From: Sphingomonas trueperi
GTDB taxonomy: Bacteria > Pseudomonadota > Alphaproteobacteria > Sphingomonadales > Sphingomonadaceae
Length of the DNA stretch: 64,000 nt
Direction: 5' to 3'
Assembly (NCBI RefSeq): GCF_011927635.1
Contig: NZ_JAATJB010000001.1
Location: forward strand, 1-64,000
Below, piece by piece: positions 18,263-27,663 of the stretch (positions are counted from its first letter, which is position 1; every line of letters begins with the position of its first letter). The notes beneath the pieces are model-generated. The model saw nothing but the letters and a program-made list of their open reading frames with translations, was not told the origin of the DNA and made no database searches. The translations under genes and the position numbers were made by a program.

Positions 18263-20431
18263 TCAAGCGTCGGTGCCCACGAAGGGCAGGCGCCGGGTCG
18301 GCCGCCCCGTCAGGGCGAGAATCGCGTTCGCGATGGCGGGCGCGATCGGCGGGACGCCGGGCTCGCCCATGCCGGTGGGCGGCGCCGTCGATCGCAGGAT
18401 ATGCGTTTCCACGCGCGGCATGTCGTCGATGCGCGCGACCCGGTAGCCGTCGAAGTTGCGTTGCTCGACGATCCCGTCCTTGAGCGTGATCGCGCCGTAC
18501 AGCGCCGCCGACAGGCCGAAGCCGATCCCGCCCTCCATCTGGGCCGCGATCTGGTCCGGGCTGATCGCGATGCCGCAATCCACCGCGGCGACGACACGGC
18601 GAACGACGGGCCGGCCAGCTTCCAGCCGGACCTCGGCGACCTGGCCGACCACGGTGCCGGCATAGTCCTGCACTGCCAGCCCGCGCGCCCAACCGGCATC
18701 GATCGAAGTCCCCCAGCCCGCCTCGCGGCAGACCGCATCGAGCACCGCCAGATGTCGCGTTGCCCCGGCGCGGCGATACAGCGCACGGCGATAGTCGGCG
18801 GGATCCCTGGCGGCACGGCGCGCGAGCTGGTCGACGACATGCTCCATCACCATGGTGCCGTGCGAATGCCCGACCGAGCGCCAGAAGGTGGCGGTGACCG
18901 GCGATGTCGGCGTGAAGATCTTGCAGTCCAGCGTCGATACGGCGGCCAGATAGGGGGAATTCTTCACGCCCTCGTAATTCGGGCTGTTCGCCCCGAAGGG
19001 GAGGAGCTGCTGCGCGACGATGTGGTGCCGCCAAGCCGTGGGCAAGCCGTCCGCGCCGCTTTCGATCCAGAGGCGGTGATGCGCCATCGGGCGGTAATAG
19101 CCACCGGTGAGATCGTCCTCCCGGCTCCAGAAAAGCTTGACCGGCCGCCCCTGCAAGCGCCGGGCGATATGGACGCACTCCGCCACATAGTCGCCCATGG
19201 CCGCGCCCCGCCTGCCGAAGGATCCGCCGGCGGGAAGCACCTCCAGTTCGACCTTGCCGGGGATCGTCGGCGTGGCGATGGCGGCATTGACGAGTTCGCC
19301 GGTAGCCAGATGGCTGCCCGAGGCGATCCGGACCTGCCATCCGTCCACCTGCGCGACGCAGTCGAGCGTCTCCATCGGCGCATGGGCGAGATAGGGAAAG
19401 TCGAACGCCGCTTCGAACTGCCCCTCGCCGAAGCGACGATCGGCATCGCCGCGCTGCAGGAACCGATCGGGCTTCAGGGTGGAACGGCCAAGCGCGATGC
19501 TGTGATATTCCTCGACGATCTCCGGGGTGGACCGGCGCTCGGCCTGGCGGTCGTCCCATTCGGTACGCAAAGCAGCGCGGGCACGGAGCGCGGCAAAGCT
19601 GTTCTCCGCGACCACGGCCACGCCCGCGGGCGTGGCGAACACGTCGACCACGCCTGCCACCTGCCGCGCGGCACGATCGTCGAAACGCGCGGGCCGGCCG
19701 CCGAAGCGCGGGCTGCGCGCGAGCACGGCGAAGAGCATGCCGCTGCGCTGGACGTCCTGGGTATAGACCTGCGCGCCGGTGCTCTTGGGCACCGCATCCT
19801 TGCGGCGCACGCGATCAGTGCCGATCAGGCGGTACTCGGCGGGCTGCTTCAGTCGGGGCTGCTGCGGCGGCGTTTCCCTGTCGGCATCGGCAAGCAGCGC
19901 AGCAAAGGGGGCCGATCGCCCCGTGGCGGGGTGCGAGACGATGCCGTCGCGCACCCCGATCGAGGCGCGCGGCACCCGCCAGCGCCGCGCGGCAGCCGCG
20001 ACGAACATCGCCCGCGCGGCAGCACCGGCACGGCGCATCGCGTCCCACTGCGTGCTCACCGAAAACGACCCATAGGTGAGCTGGACGCCATAGGCGCGGA
20101 AGTTGACTTCGGCGGAGACCACCCGGACGCGACTCCAATCGGCGTCGAGTTCCTCGGCAATCATCGCCGCCAGCGCCGCATGAATGCCCTGCCCAAGTTC
20201 CTGCTGCTTGTTGACGATGGTCACCATGCCGTCGGCGGCGATGCGGATATACGCGCCGAATGCGCTCGGTTCGGGATCGTGGCCGCCGCCGCTCAACACC
20301 ATGGCGGCGACCTCCATCGGATGGGTGGCCGCATAGCCGATGACGAGCGCGCCGCCGGTCAGACCGCCGCCGAGGACCATCCGGCGGCGCGTCATGCGGA
20401 AGCCGCGTGCTGCAGGCTTGGGATCGGACAT
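18263..20431 (-). CDS. iorB: Isoquinoline 1-oxidoreductase-type molybdopterin subunit
   Basis: Large subunit of a xanthine-dehydrogenase-family molybdenum hydroxylase, 722 residues. The N-terminus has a twin-arginine-like signal (MTRRRMVLGGGLTGGALVIG), so a periplasmic or membrane-facing enzyme is likely. Motifs include NKQQELGQGIHAALAAMIAE, TGAQVYTQDVQRSGMLFAVL, VLPAGGSFGRRGA and the closing TGMGEPGVPPIAPAIANAI. The last holds the catalytic glutamate region. The fused single-chain form with a Tat signal is typical of IorB. Partner subunits are encoded just upstream (cytochrome at 20454, 2Fe-2S at 21131). The true substrate cannot be read. Confidence 0.85.
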   Translation of the reverse strand: MSDPKPAARGFRMTRRRMVLGGGLTGGALVIGYAATHPMEVAAMVLSGGGHDPEPSAFGAYIRIAADGMVTIVNKQQELGQGIHAALAAMIAEELDADWSRVRVVSAEVNFRAYGVQLTYGSFSVSTQWDAMRRAGAAARAMFVAAAARRWRVPRASIGVRDGIVSHPATGRSAPFAALLADADRETPPQQPRLKQPAEYRLIGTDRVRRKDAVPKSTGAQVYTQDVQRSGMLFAVLARSPRFGGRPARFDDRAARQVAGVVDVFATPAGVAVVAENSFAALRARAALRTEWDDRQAERRSTPEIVEEYHSIALGRSTLKPDRFLQRGDADRRFGEGQFEAAFDFPYLAHAPMETLDCVAQVDGWQVRIASGSHLATGELVNAAIATPTIPGKVELEVLPAGGSFGRRGAAMGDYVAECVHIARRLQGRPVKLFWSREDDLTGGYYRPMAHHRLWIESGADGLPTAWRHHIVAQQLLPFGANSPNYEGVKNSPYLAAVSTLDCKIFTPTSPVTATFWRSVGHSHGTMVMEHVVDQLARRAARDPADYRRALYRRAGATRHLAVLDAVCREAGWGTSIDAGWARGLAVQDYAGTVVGQVAEVRLEAGRPVVRRVVAAVDCGIAISPDQIAAQMEGGIGFGLSAALYGAITLKDGIVEQRNFDGYRVARIDDMPRVETHILRSTAPPTGMGEPGVPPIAPAIANAILALTGRPTRRLPFVGTDA

Positions 20432-20453
20432 CAGAACATCTCCGGAAACGCCA

Positions 20454-21134
20454 TCAGGCGGGACAATGCGCGCCGGTTTCCAGCCACGCCGCGACCAGCG
20501 CGCCGAACTGCGCCTGGGTGCCCGGCGCCGGGCGTCGCTGCGCGCCGGGATGCCATGCCCAGCCGACCAGTTCGTCCTGCGCCACATGCTCCAGCAGCGC
20601 GTCGCGGCGCAGATGCGCGCGCGAAGGATCGAGCAGCTGGCGGCAGATCGCGCTGAGCGACTTGCCCTGCCAGGCCATCTCCGGCGGCGCGAGACGCCAG
20701 CGCACATTGCCGGGCACGCCCGAAGCGGCGACATTGGCTGCCTGGTGGCAGGTGATGCAGCGCAGGACCTCCGTGCCGCCGCCGTCCGGTCCCCGCGTCA
20801 CCAGCGGCAGATGCGGGCGCATCACCCCGGTCTGGGTCGGCCGATCGCTGCGCGGATGGCAGTTCAGGCAACGCGGATGCTGAAACACCCGCCCGGCTTC
20901 GCGGAAGAGCGCGACCGAACGCTGCCGGCGATCCGCGATGTTCGAGAAGGCAGCCACGGGCCGAAGCGTCGCCGTGGGTGCGGAGGGTGGCGGCGGCAGC
21001 GGGGTCGCACTCGGCTCGGTAGAGCGCAACAACAGCGCGCCGGCGACGCACAGCGCCGGAACCACGATCGCCGCTAGTTGCGGCGCGCCCAATCGCCGGC
21101 GGGGCCGCGCTGCCTTTTCCCGCTCCTCCGTCAT
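20454..21134 (-). CDS. Di-haem c-type cytochrome partner of the molybdenum hydroxylase
   Basis: A 226-residue protein with an N-terminal membrane anchor or signal ([20 protein letters not shown]), a proline-rich linker and two CXXCH haem sites (CLNCH and CITCH). It lies between the 2Fe-2S and molybdenum subunits and overlaps the former by ATGA. It probably passes electrons from the hydroxylase to the respiratory chain instead of to oxygen. Conserved histidine or methionine distal ligands were not assigned. Confidence 0.8.
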   Translation of the reverse strand: MTEEREKAARPRRRLGAPQLAAIVVPALCVAGALLLRSTEPSATPLPPPPSAPTATLRPVAAFSNIADRRQRSVALFREAGRVFQHPRCLNCHPRSDRPTQTGVMRPHLPLVTRGPDGGGTEVLRCITCHQAANVAASGVPGNVRWRLAPPEMAWQGKSLSAICRQLLDPSRAHLRRDALLEHVAQDELVGWAWHPGAQRRPAPGTQAQFGALVAAWLETGAHCPA

Positions 21135-21601
21135 GCGCTAGCCCCAGCGACGGCAGCGGCGGCATCGTGGATCGCCGCGCGGATGCGCATGTAGGTCGCA
21201 CAGCGACAGAGATTGCCACCCATCGCCGCGTCGATATCGGCGTCCGAGGGCATGGGGATCGCGCGCAGCAAGGCGATCGCGCTCATCACCTGGCCGGATT
21301 GGCAGAAGCCGCATTGCGGCACGTCGCGTGCGACCCAGGCATCGCGCACCGCCTGTGCCTGCGGGCCATCGACACCTTCGATCGTCGTCACCTCGGCCGT
21401 GCCCAGCGCGTTGAGCGGCACCGAGCAAGACCGAACCGGGGCGCCGTCGAGATGGACCGTGCAGGCACCGCATTGCGCGGCACCGCATCCATATTTCGTG
21501 CCGGTCAGATAGAGCGTGTCGCGCAGGATCCAGAGAAGCGGCGTCTCGCCGTCCGCCTCGATCCGGTGGCGCTGCCCGTTGACGGTGAGCAGATAGGGCA
21601 T
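21131..21601 (-). CDS. iorA: Isoquinoline 1-oxidoreductase-type 2Fe-2S subunit
   Basis: A 156-residue two-cluster ferredoxin subunit. The N-terminal plant-type cluster is [16 protein letters not shown] with a further Cys in VRSCSVPL. The C-terminal four-helix cluster has QCGFCQSGQ and NLCRCATY. It transfers electrons from the molybdenum centre to the cytochrome subunit. It is the first gene of the leftward three-gene operon. It has no signal peptide, so it would be exported, if at all, by riding with the Tat-tagged large subunit. Confidence 0.9.
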   Translation of the reverse strand: MPYLLTVNGQRHRIEADGETPLLWILRDTLYLTGTKYGCGAAQCGACTVHLDGAPVRSCSVPLNALGTAEVTTIEGVDGPQAQAVRDAWVARDVPQCGFCQSGQVMSAIALLRAIPMPSDADIDAAMGGNLCRCATYMRIRAAIHDAAAAVAGASA

Positions 21602-21677
21602 GGTGGGGCTCCAGTCGGGTGTTGGTCGCCAAGGCGAGCCCGGCGCCGGCCGTCCTCGGCCTGCGCCGGGGCTGCGG

Positions 21678-22475
21678 TCAGAAACGATAGGCGAGCATCA
21701 GGCCGGCGATCGGCTGCCAGCGGCTGCCTTCGCGCGTGACCGGGCTGTCGGCGGCATCGCCCACGAGATAGCCGGCGCTGGCATGGGCGATCACGCCCAG
21801 ATGGCGATCGAACCAATAACCCGCCGTCACCCCGCCGCCGACATCGCGCAGCCCCGATCCCGGACGGTAAGGCGCGAGTCCGCTTGCCGCCGCGCCACCT
21901 GCGTCGATGCCGAAATAGGTGCGGGTATATTTCGCATCCGCCCAGGTCGTCCGCAGGTCGAAGGACAGGAACAGGTCGGAGCGCTGCACGGCGGCGTAGG
22001 AGGCGCTCGCCGTCGCCAGCAGACCGTCATGCGTATCCGACACGTCATGCACGACGGACAATTCGAGCTGCACCCCGCCCTGCCCCTGGGCATTGCCGCC
22101 GATCCGGTAGCCGACGAACCCGCCCGCCTCGACCGCGGTGCCGATCTCGGGAAGCCGGCCGAGCCGCCCGTCCACATCCTGTCGCGGCAGGCGCGGGCCG
22201 ATCACCGGCCCGGCAGCGAAGCGTGGATCGGACACCAGATCGACACGCGCGCCATTGCCGCGGAGCTGGAAGTTGACCCCGCGCCAGCGGATGTCGGCAG
22301 TGGCGAAGGGAAAGGGGCGCACGTCGCCGGCGCCGTCGAACTCGGGAACCACCCCGGCACCGAGCGCGACCATGCCATGGGCGCCGCCGACCTCGGCGGG
22401 GGCTTGCTGGGCATAGGCGGTCGCGCTGGTCAGCGCAGTGGTCCAGGCAAAGGAAAGCAGCAGCAGAATACGCAT
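21678..22475 (-). CDS. MipA/OmpV-family outer-membrane protein
   Basis: A 265-residue protein with a signal peptide ([22 protein letters not shown]) and a beta-barrel pattern ending in aromatic-terminated strand LMLAYRF. Characteristic MipA segments are [40 protein letters not shown] and [17 protein letters not shown] precedes the ATG. The family includes scaffolds for murein enzymes and substrate-induced porin-like proteins. A G10/C10-containing hairpin lies 27-59 bases upstream. It may act with the MFS transporter encoded upstream. Confidence 0.82.
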   Translation of the reverse strand: MRILLLLSFAWTTALTSATAYAQQAPAEVGGAHGMVALGAGVVPEFDGAGDVRPFPFATADIRWRGVNFQLRGNGARVDLVSDPRFAAGPVIGPRLPRQDVDGRLGRLPEIGTAVEAGGFVGYRIGGNAQGQGGVQLELSVVHDVSDTHDGLLATASASYAAVQRSDLFLSFDLRTTWADAKYTRTYFGIDAGGAAASGLAPYRPGSGLRDVGGGVTAGYWFDRHLGVIAHASAGYLVGDAADSPVTREGSRWQPIAGLMLAYRF

Positions 22476-22501
22476 GGTCGAAACTCCTCGTCATGGGGGT
22501 A

Positions 22502-22534
22502 GCCGCCGGAGGCGGGGGGGGGGCCTCCGGCGGC
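22502..22534. repeat. Perfect 12-bp inverted repeat with a G10 homopolymer in the loop
   Basis: Arms GCCGCCGGAGGC (22502-22513) and GCCTCCGGCGGC (22523-22534) are perfect complements around a run of G, with ten consecutive G at 22514-22523. It falls in the 5' untranslated region of the leftward mipA gene, 27 bases before its start. A homopolymer this long is rare in this window and could be slippery during replication. Confidence 0.7.
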
Positions 22535-22538
22535 GATT

Positions 22539-22583
22539 CGAGGGATCGCCCACCACCCAGGGGCGGCGGTGGGTGATCCCTCG
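22539..22583. terminator. Strong hairpin, probable terminator between MFS and mipA genes
   Basis: Left arm CGAGGGATCGCCCACC (22539-22554) pairs with right arm GGTGGGTGATCCCTCG (22568-22583). The stem is 16 bp with one G-T position and a 13-base loop. It lies between two leftward genes, 34 bases after the MFS stop. No U-run follows in either direction, so it is terminator-like or an RNA-stabilising structure. Confidence 0.5.
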
Positions 22584-22616
22584 GCGGGTCTGCGGTCGGG
22601 AGCCGCAGGCCCGATC

Positions 22617-23933
22617 TCAGGCCATCGTCGGTTTCCCGGCGCCGGCGATATGGCGGTTGGCGACCAGCATGGCCGCGGCAGTCATCGCGCTGGCGATCGG
22701 CACGAGCAGCAGGCCGAAGCGCAGGCCGTGGCGGATGCCCGCGTCGCCTGCGGCATCGCTCGCCGCGCCGACCAGCATCGGCGCCAGCGTCGGCCCCAGC
22801 AGTCCCGACGCGATCAGGACCATGCTCGAGGCCATCGCCTGATGGCCGGCGCCGGCGACCAGATGCGCGGCACCGAAGGCCCCGGGCAACATGAAGGCGA
22901 AGGACAGCATGGTCGGCACCAACAGCGCGATCGCGAGCCAGCCGATCGGCACGAACAGCGCGGCACTGGCAGCGGCGCCCGCGACAAGGAACAACGTCGC
23001 CGGTGTCGCGAGCAGGCGGCGATTGCCTGCGCTGCGCCGCCGATCGAAATCGCGCCCGCCCAGCAGCGTGCCGACCAGCCCCATGCCGCCCTGGAGCAGC
23101 CCGAAGGCGAGGCCCGCCTGCGCGGCGCTGAACCCATGGACACGGATCAGGAAGCTCGCGGCAAAGGCGTAGAAAGGCGCGGACGCAAAGCCGACGCCGA
23201 CCGCCGCAAGGAGCAGCCAGCGAAACGCGCGCGATGCCAGCAACACCCTGCCCGTCTTCAGGAACGGGACGCTTTCCCCTTGCTCCCGCAACGGCGGGGT
23301 CGGGCCCAGGCCGGCGAGCAGGATCGCCAAGACGGCCCCCGCGACACCGGCGCCTAGCAGCGCCGTCCGCCAACCATGCGCATCGGCGACGACACCGCCT
23401 AGCGAGAAGCCCAGCATCGTGCCGAGCGGAATGCCCATCGAAAACAGCCCGAGTGCGCGGCCGCGGCGATCCGGTGCGATCCGCCGGGCGATCAGCGCAT
23501 GCGCGGCGGGGATCGCGCCGGCCTCGCCGATCGCAACGCCGAAGCGGCTGGCGGTGAGCGCGGCGAAGCTGGTGGCGAGCCCGCCCAGCCCGGTCATCGC
23601 GCTCCAGAACAGGACGCAGCCGAGCAAGACCTGCCTCGGCGAGCCGCGATCGGCCGCGCGGGCGATCGGTAGCGAAAAGAGCGTATAGCAAAGCGCCGAT
23701 GCCAGACCGGTCACCAGGCCGATCTGCACATCACTAAGAACAAGCTCGCGCTTTATCGGCTCTATCAAGATAAACGGCAATATCCTGTCGATCTGGCAGA
23801 CGATACTTACCAGCAACAGCGCTCCGACAAATCTAATTTCTCCTAATCCACGAAGATGAAGTTCACCATACGCTACGACATCGCCCATGGATTGGTGCAA
23901 ATTTCGGGTTGACGGGATCGCTGGATCTGTCAT
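22617..23933 (-). CDS. MFS transporter
   Basis: Major facilitator of 438 residues with about 12 hydrophobic segments. It has the intracellular loop 2-3 type motif ARAADRGSPRQVLL and a central loop ARRIAPDRRGRALGLFSMGI. VGALLLVSIVCQIDRILPFI opens the first helix. The substrate is unknown. It is divergent from the AraC regulator at 23986 with about 50 bases between starts, so they likely share a control region. It may work with MipA as an import/export pair. Confidence 0.85.
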   Translation of the reverse strand: MTDPAIPSTRNLHQSMGDVVAYGELHLRGLGEIRFVGALLLVSIVCQIDRILPFILIEPIKRELVLSDVQIGLVTGLASALCYTLFSLPIARAADRGSPRQVLLGCVLFWSAMTGLGGLATSFAALTASRFGVAIGEAGAIPAAHALIARRIAPDRRGRALGLFSMGIPLGTMLGFSLGGVVADAHGWRTALLGAGVAGAVLAILLAGLGPTPPLREQGESVPFLKTGRVLLASRAFRWLLLAAVGVGFASAPFYAFAASFLIRVHGFSAAQAGLAFGLLQGGMGLVGTLLGGRDFDRRRSAGNRRLLATPATLFLVAGAAASAALFVPIGWLAIALLVPTMLSFAFMLPGAFGAAHLVAGAGHQAMASSMVLIASGLLGPTLAPMLVGAASDAAGDAGIRHGLRFGLLLVPIASAMTAAAMLVANRHIAGAGKPTMA

Positions 23934-23985
23934 CTTCGGGAAACACCTCGGCTTATCTGCGCCATCAAGTTAGAAGGTGTCTTCG

Positions 23986-24999
23986 ATGACCAGAATGCCG
24001 GAAACCGCGAAAATCTTGCCTTTTCCTCCAAATGGCGCCGCGCGTGGCGGGGCCGCGCACGCCCGGCCCATCGCGCCGCCGGACGATCGCGCCGCCGCAG
24101 CGTTGCGGGAGGCGGTGTACGCGCACATCGATGCGGGGGGCGGCGGCGAGGGGCTGTTCCCGCTGCCGGCGCCGGAAGTGCACGTCATCCGCGCGATGCG
24201 CCACGTGCCCGCGAACCGGCAGATCTATCGGCCGTCGCTGTGCGTGGTGGTCGAGGGTCTCAAGCAGATCGAGTTCGGCGACGACTCGCTCGAATATGGC
24301 GCGATGGAATGCCTGATCGTCAACATGGAGATGCCGGCGTCGGGCCGCATCGTCGGGGCGTCGCCGGGGGAGCCCTTCGTCGGCATGACGATCGACTTCA
24401 ACCTGGAACTGCTGCGCGAGGTGCTCGAACAGCTCGACCAGCGGCCCAAGCCCGGCAAGCATGACGGACCCAGCATCTTCGTGACGCGGGTGACCGACTC
24501 GCTCGCCGATTGCCTAGTCCGCATGCTGCGGCTGACCAAGACGCCCGAGGCGGTGCCGATCCTCTTCCCCTCGTTGATGCGCGAGGTCTATTACTGGCTG
24601 CTGACCGGTCCGCTGGGCGGGGAGATCTGCAAGCAGCTCATCGCCGACACGCATCTCGAGCGGATCACCCGCGCGATCCGGCTGCTGCGCGAACGCTTCG
24701 CCGAGAAGTTGCGGATCGAGGATCTCGCGGAGGCCGCGGGCATGAGCCCCTCGTCCTTCCACCAGCATTTCAAGACGCTGACGCTGATGACGCCGATCCA
24801 GTTCCAGAAGCAACTGCGGCTGATGGAGGCGCGCCGGCTGATGCTGGACAATGCGGCGAACGTGACCGCGGCGGCCTATCAGGTCGGCTATGAAAGCACG
24901 TCGCAGTTCACGCGCGAATATAGCCGCACCTTTGGCATCGCACCGAAGCGCGACGTGCTGGAGCGCAAGGCGCTGATGGCGGCGGTCACCAGGCGGTAG
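23986..24999 (+). CDS. AraC-family transcriptional regulator
   Basis: A 337-residue regulator. The N-terminal AraC_N-type domain includes RQIYRPSLCVVVEGLKQIEF and MECLIVNMEMPASGRI. The C-terminal double HTH includes LRIEDLAEAAGMSPSSFHQH, FKTLTLMTPIQFQKQLRL and AAAYQVGYESTSQFTREYSR. The ATG at 23986 has GAAGG eight bases upstream; a GTG at 23977 is the alternative. The divergent MFS gene is the probable target. ACACCT/AGGTGT half-sites flank the 50-base intergenic region, which could be an operator. Confidence 0.88.
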   Translation: MTRMPETAKILPFPPNGAARGGAAHARPIAPPDDRAAAALREAVYAHIDAGGGGEGLFPLPAPEVHVIRAMRHVPANRQIYRPSLCVVVEGLKQIEFGDDSLEYGAMECLIVNMEMPASGRIVGASPGEPFVGMTIDFNLELLREVLEQLDQRPKPGKHDGPSIFVTRVTDSLADCLVRMLRLTKTPEAVPILFPSLMREVYYWLLTGPLGGEICKQLIADTHLERITRAIRLLRERFAEKLRIEDLAEAAGMSPSSFHQHFKTLTLMTPIQFQKQLRLMEARRLMLDNAANVTAAAYQVGYESTSQFTREYSRTFGIAPKRDVLERKALMAAVTRR

Positions 25000-25112
25000 C
25001 GCAAGCTCCGCCACGAAAGCGAGGATCGGACAGGTTTTCTGTGGCTTCGGGCAAGCGGGGCGCCGGGCGTCCCGCTATCCCGGCGGCAGTTGCACTCGAT
25101 CCGAGAACAGAC

Positions 25113-26027
25113 ATGAATCGCTGGACCGCCGCCGACATCCCTCCGCAGCATGGCCGCTCGGCCGTCGTCACCGGCACCGGGGGCCTGGCCCTGGAGGACG
25201 CCCGGGCGCTCGCCGGCGCGGGCGCCGCGGTGGTGATCGCCGGCCGTAATCCCGACAAGGGCGCGCAGGCGGTTGCCGCCGTGCACGCGGCGGCCCCGGG
25301 CGCGACGGTACGGTTCGAACTTCTCGACCTCGCCAGCCTGGAATCGGTCGCGCGGTTCGCCGAGCGCCTGGCGGACCGGCAGGAGGGGCTGGACCTCCTG
25401 ATCAACAACGCCGCGGTCATGGCACCGCCGGCGCGGCTGGAGACCAGCGACGGCTTCGAACTGCAGTTCGGCACCAATTATCTCGGTCATTTCGCGCTGA
25501 CCGCCCGGCTGCTGCCGCTGCTCAAGCGGGGAATGCAGCCGCGGGTGGTGACACTGAGCAGCGTCGCCGCACGCGGCGGCGCGATCGCTTTCGAGGACCT
25601 GCAGGCCGAGCACAGCTATCGGCCGATGCCGGTCTACAGCCAGTCCAAGCTGGCCTGCCTCTTGTTCGCGCTGGAGCTCAGCCGGCAAAGCCATTGGCAC
25701 GGCTGGGGCATTGCCAGCATGGCGGCGCATCCCGGCATCACGCGCACGGACCTGATCGCGAACGGCGCGGGTCCGCACAGCGTCTCCGGGCGGCTACGGC
25801 GCTTCCTGCCCTTCCTGTTCCAGCCCGCATGGCAGGGCGCACTGCCGACGCTCTTTGCCGCCACCGATCCCTGCGCGCAGGACGGCGGCTATTACGGCCC
25901 CCACGCCCTGGGCGGCACGCGCGGCTATCCCACGCTCGAAAAGCCTCCTGCCCGGACGCTCGACGGGGCTGCGGCGGCACGCCTGTGGGAGGAGTCGTGC
26001 AGGCTCGCGGGCGTGCGGTTCGCTTGA
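25113..26027 (+). CDS. SDR family NAD(P)-binding protein with atypical glycine motif
   Basis: A 304-residue retinol-dehydrogenase/WWOX-like SDR. It has LINNAAVMAPPARLETSDGF, FGTNYLGHFALTARLLPLL, a serine in VVTLSSVAARGG and YSQSKLACLLFALEL. The cofactor loop reads VVTGTGGLALE, where relatives have VTGGTGGLGYE. One residue and the third glycine are altered, so cofactor binding may be changed. The ATG at 25113 fits the fold; an upstream frame lacks support. The next gene, a LysR regulator, is convergent. Confidence 0.8.
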   Translation: MNRWTAADIPPQHGRSAVVTGTGGLALEDARALAGAGAAVVIAGRNPDKGAQAVAAVHAAAPGATVRFELLDLASLESVARFAERLADRQEGLDLLINNAAVMAPPARLETSDGFELQFGTNYLGHFALTARLLPLLKRGMQPRVVTLSSVAARGGAIAFEDLQAEHSYRPMPVYSQSKLACLLFALELSRQSHWHGWGIASMAAHPGITRTDLIANGAGPHSVSGRLRRFLPFLFQPAWQGALPTLFAATDPCAQDGGYYGPHALGGTRGYPTLEKPPARTLDGAAAARLWEESCRLAGVRFA

Positions 26028-26072
26028 GCCGCTTCCTGCATTGCTCGTTCGCAGGACGGGACCAGAGGCGGC

Positions 26073-26978
26073 TTACAGCCGCTCCTCTGCCTGAAGTCGC
26101 TCGAACAAGGCGACCAGCCAGTCGGCGAACACCCTGGTCCGCGGCGATACGGTGCGGTGGCCGGGGTGCAGCACCGATATCGGCATAGGCGGCGGCGGAA
26201 ACTGCGCGAGGACAGGAACCAGCGCGCCCGCATCGATCTGGTGCTGCACGCGATAGCGCGGAACCTGAATCAGTCCGAGACCGGCAACGCCCGCCGCCGT
26301 GTAGAGCTCGGCCCCGCGAACGGTGACGTCGAACGGCAGCAGCACCTCTCGCGTCCCTCCGTCGACGATGAAGTCGAGCGCGTACGGCTGTCCGGAGGCG
26401 GACGCGGCGTAGGCGACCATCCGATGCCTGGGAAGGTCCTCCAGCGCCGACGGCATGCCGAAACGGTCGAGATAGCCGGGGCTCGCCAAGGTCGCCTGCT
26501 CGGCGTCCGCCACCTTTCGGCCCACGAGGGAGGAGTCGGGCAGGCCCCCCGCCCGCAGCACGCAGTCGATGCCTTCCTCGACCAGATCCACCATGCGATC
26601 GGTCTCGCTCAGCCGGAGCTCGATCGCCGGATGCTGGCGCAGGAAGTCGGGGAGCGCCGGCAGCACGAAGAACCGCGCGAGCGTGCCCTGCATGTCGACG
26701 CACAACGGCCCCTTGGGTTCGGATGGCCGAAATCCACTTTCGATCTCGTCGAGGTCCGCCAGAAGCTGGACGCATCGCCCATAGTAGCCAATGCCGTCGT
26801 CCGTCGGCCGGACAGCGCGGGTCGTGCGCTCGAGCAGCCGTGTGCCGAGATGCCCTTCCAGTTGCTGGATGGCGCGCGTGACCGTGGCGCGGGGAAACCC
26901 CAAGTCTCTCGCCGCGCCTGCGAAATTTCCGCGTTCCACGATCCGGACGAAGAGCCGCATGGTGTCGAAGCGATCCAT
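26073..26978 (-). CDS. LysR-family transcriptional regulator
   Basis: A 301-residue LysR regulator. The winged HTH occupies residues 1-60 (MDRFDTMRLFVRIVERGNF, GFPRATVTRAIQQLEGHLG). The effector domain contains VDLVEEGIDCVLRAGGLPDS and GVAGLGLIQVPRYRVQHQID. The ATG at 26978 gives the standard N-terminus; a start 36 bases upstream would add a non-conserved leader. It is divergent from the DoxX-family gene at 27122 across 143 bases, so that gene is the natural candidate target. Confidence 0.9.
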   Translation of the reverse strand: MDRFDTMRLFVRIVERGNFAGAARDLGFPRATVTRAIQQLEGHLGTRLLERTTRAVRPTDDGIGYYGRCVQLLADLDEIESGFRPSEPKGPLCVDMQGTLARFFVLPALPDFLRQHPAIELRLSETDRMVDLVEEGIDCVLRAGGLPDSSLVGRKVADAEQATLASPGYLDRFGMPSALEDLPRHRMVAYAASASGQPYALDFIVDGGTREVLLPFDVTVRGAELYTAAGVAGLGLIQVPRYRVQHQIDAGALVPVLAQFPPPPMPISVLHPGHRTVSPRTRVFADWLVALFERLQAEERL

Positions 26979-27121
26979 GCGTCCTCGGATGCGCCGGTAG
27001 CTGTAGCACATCAAGCTGGAATTGTTGCCAGGTTTGGAATGGTGAATTCAGCTCCTGCTACTTGAGCGCGGAAGCTCCAACGATACTGTTGTCGCCTATG
27101 AAACATGTAAAGGAGTTGGAC

Positions 27122-27622
27122 ATGCCGGCCCCATCCTTCCGCGCGACGACACATGCACCTCCTTCGCTCTCCCCCGCCCCCGAAGGTTTTTACGCCCGCG
27201 GGCGCGTGGCCAGCTATGTTCTGCTCCGGACGACCTTCGGCATCACCATCATGACCCACGGCTTGCCGAAGCTGACCGGCAGCGCGCATGGCTCCATGGC
27301 CGATCCCATGGCGGGTTCGGTCAACCTGATCGAGAATGTGCTGGGCCTGCCCTTCGCGCCGCAACTTGCATTGTTCGTGGCGCTGCTCGAAAGCTTTGGC
27401 GGGTTGGCGATCGCCATCGGCTTCGCGACGCGACTGTTCGCGCCGATGCTCGCGGTCCAGATGGTGGCGATCTGCCTTGCGCTGGGGCCGACCTATCCCT
27501 GGATCGATCGGGGCATCGAATATCCGATTATCCTCGGCGTCGTCGCGCTGCACATCGCCATGAACGGGGCAGTCGCCTGGTCCATCGATACCCGCTTGGC
27601 GAGATCTGCTCGGGGTGCTTGA
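27122..27622 (+). CDS. DoxX-family membrane protein
   Basis: A 166-residue protein with four hydrophobic helices typical of DoxX: LLRTTFGITIMTHGLPKL, LALFVALLESFGGLAIAIGF and YPIILGVVALHIAMNGAVAW. The start at 27122 is chosen because TAAAGGAG sits six bases upstream; an ATG at 27098 would place that site inside the gene. DoxX proteins are quinone-linked or redox-partner membrane proteins of uncertain role. Its regulator is likely the divergent LysR. Confidence 0.82.
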   Translation: MPAPSFRATTHAPPSLSPAPEGFYARGRVASYVLLRTTFGITIMTHGLPKLTGSAHGSMADPMAGSVNLIENVLGLPFAPQLALFVALLESFGGLAIAIGFATRLFAPMLAVQMVAICLALGPTYPWIDRGIEYPIILGVVALHIAMNGAVAWSIDTRLARSARGA

Positions 27623-27663
27623 CGGACCTCCCCCGGATCGGCGGGACCGCGCCGATCCACAGG

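Noticed and set aside
23934..23985. ACACCT/AGGTGT half-sites between the MFS and AraC genes as a defined AraC operator.
   Set aside because: The six-base half-sites are too short and too far apart to claim; kept only as a remark under the regulator.
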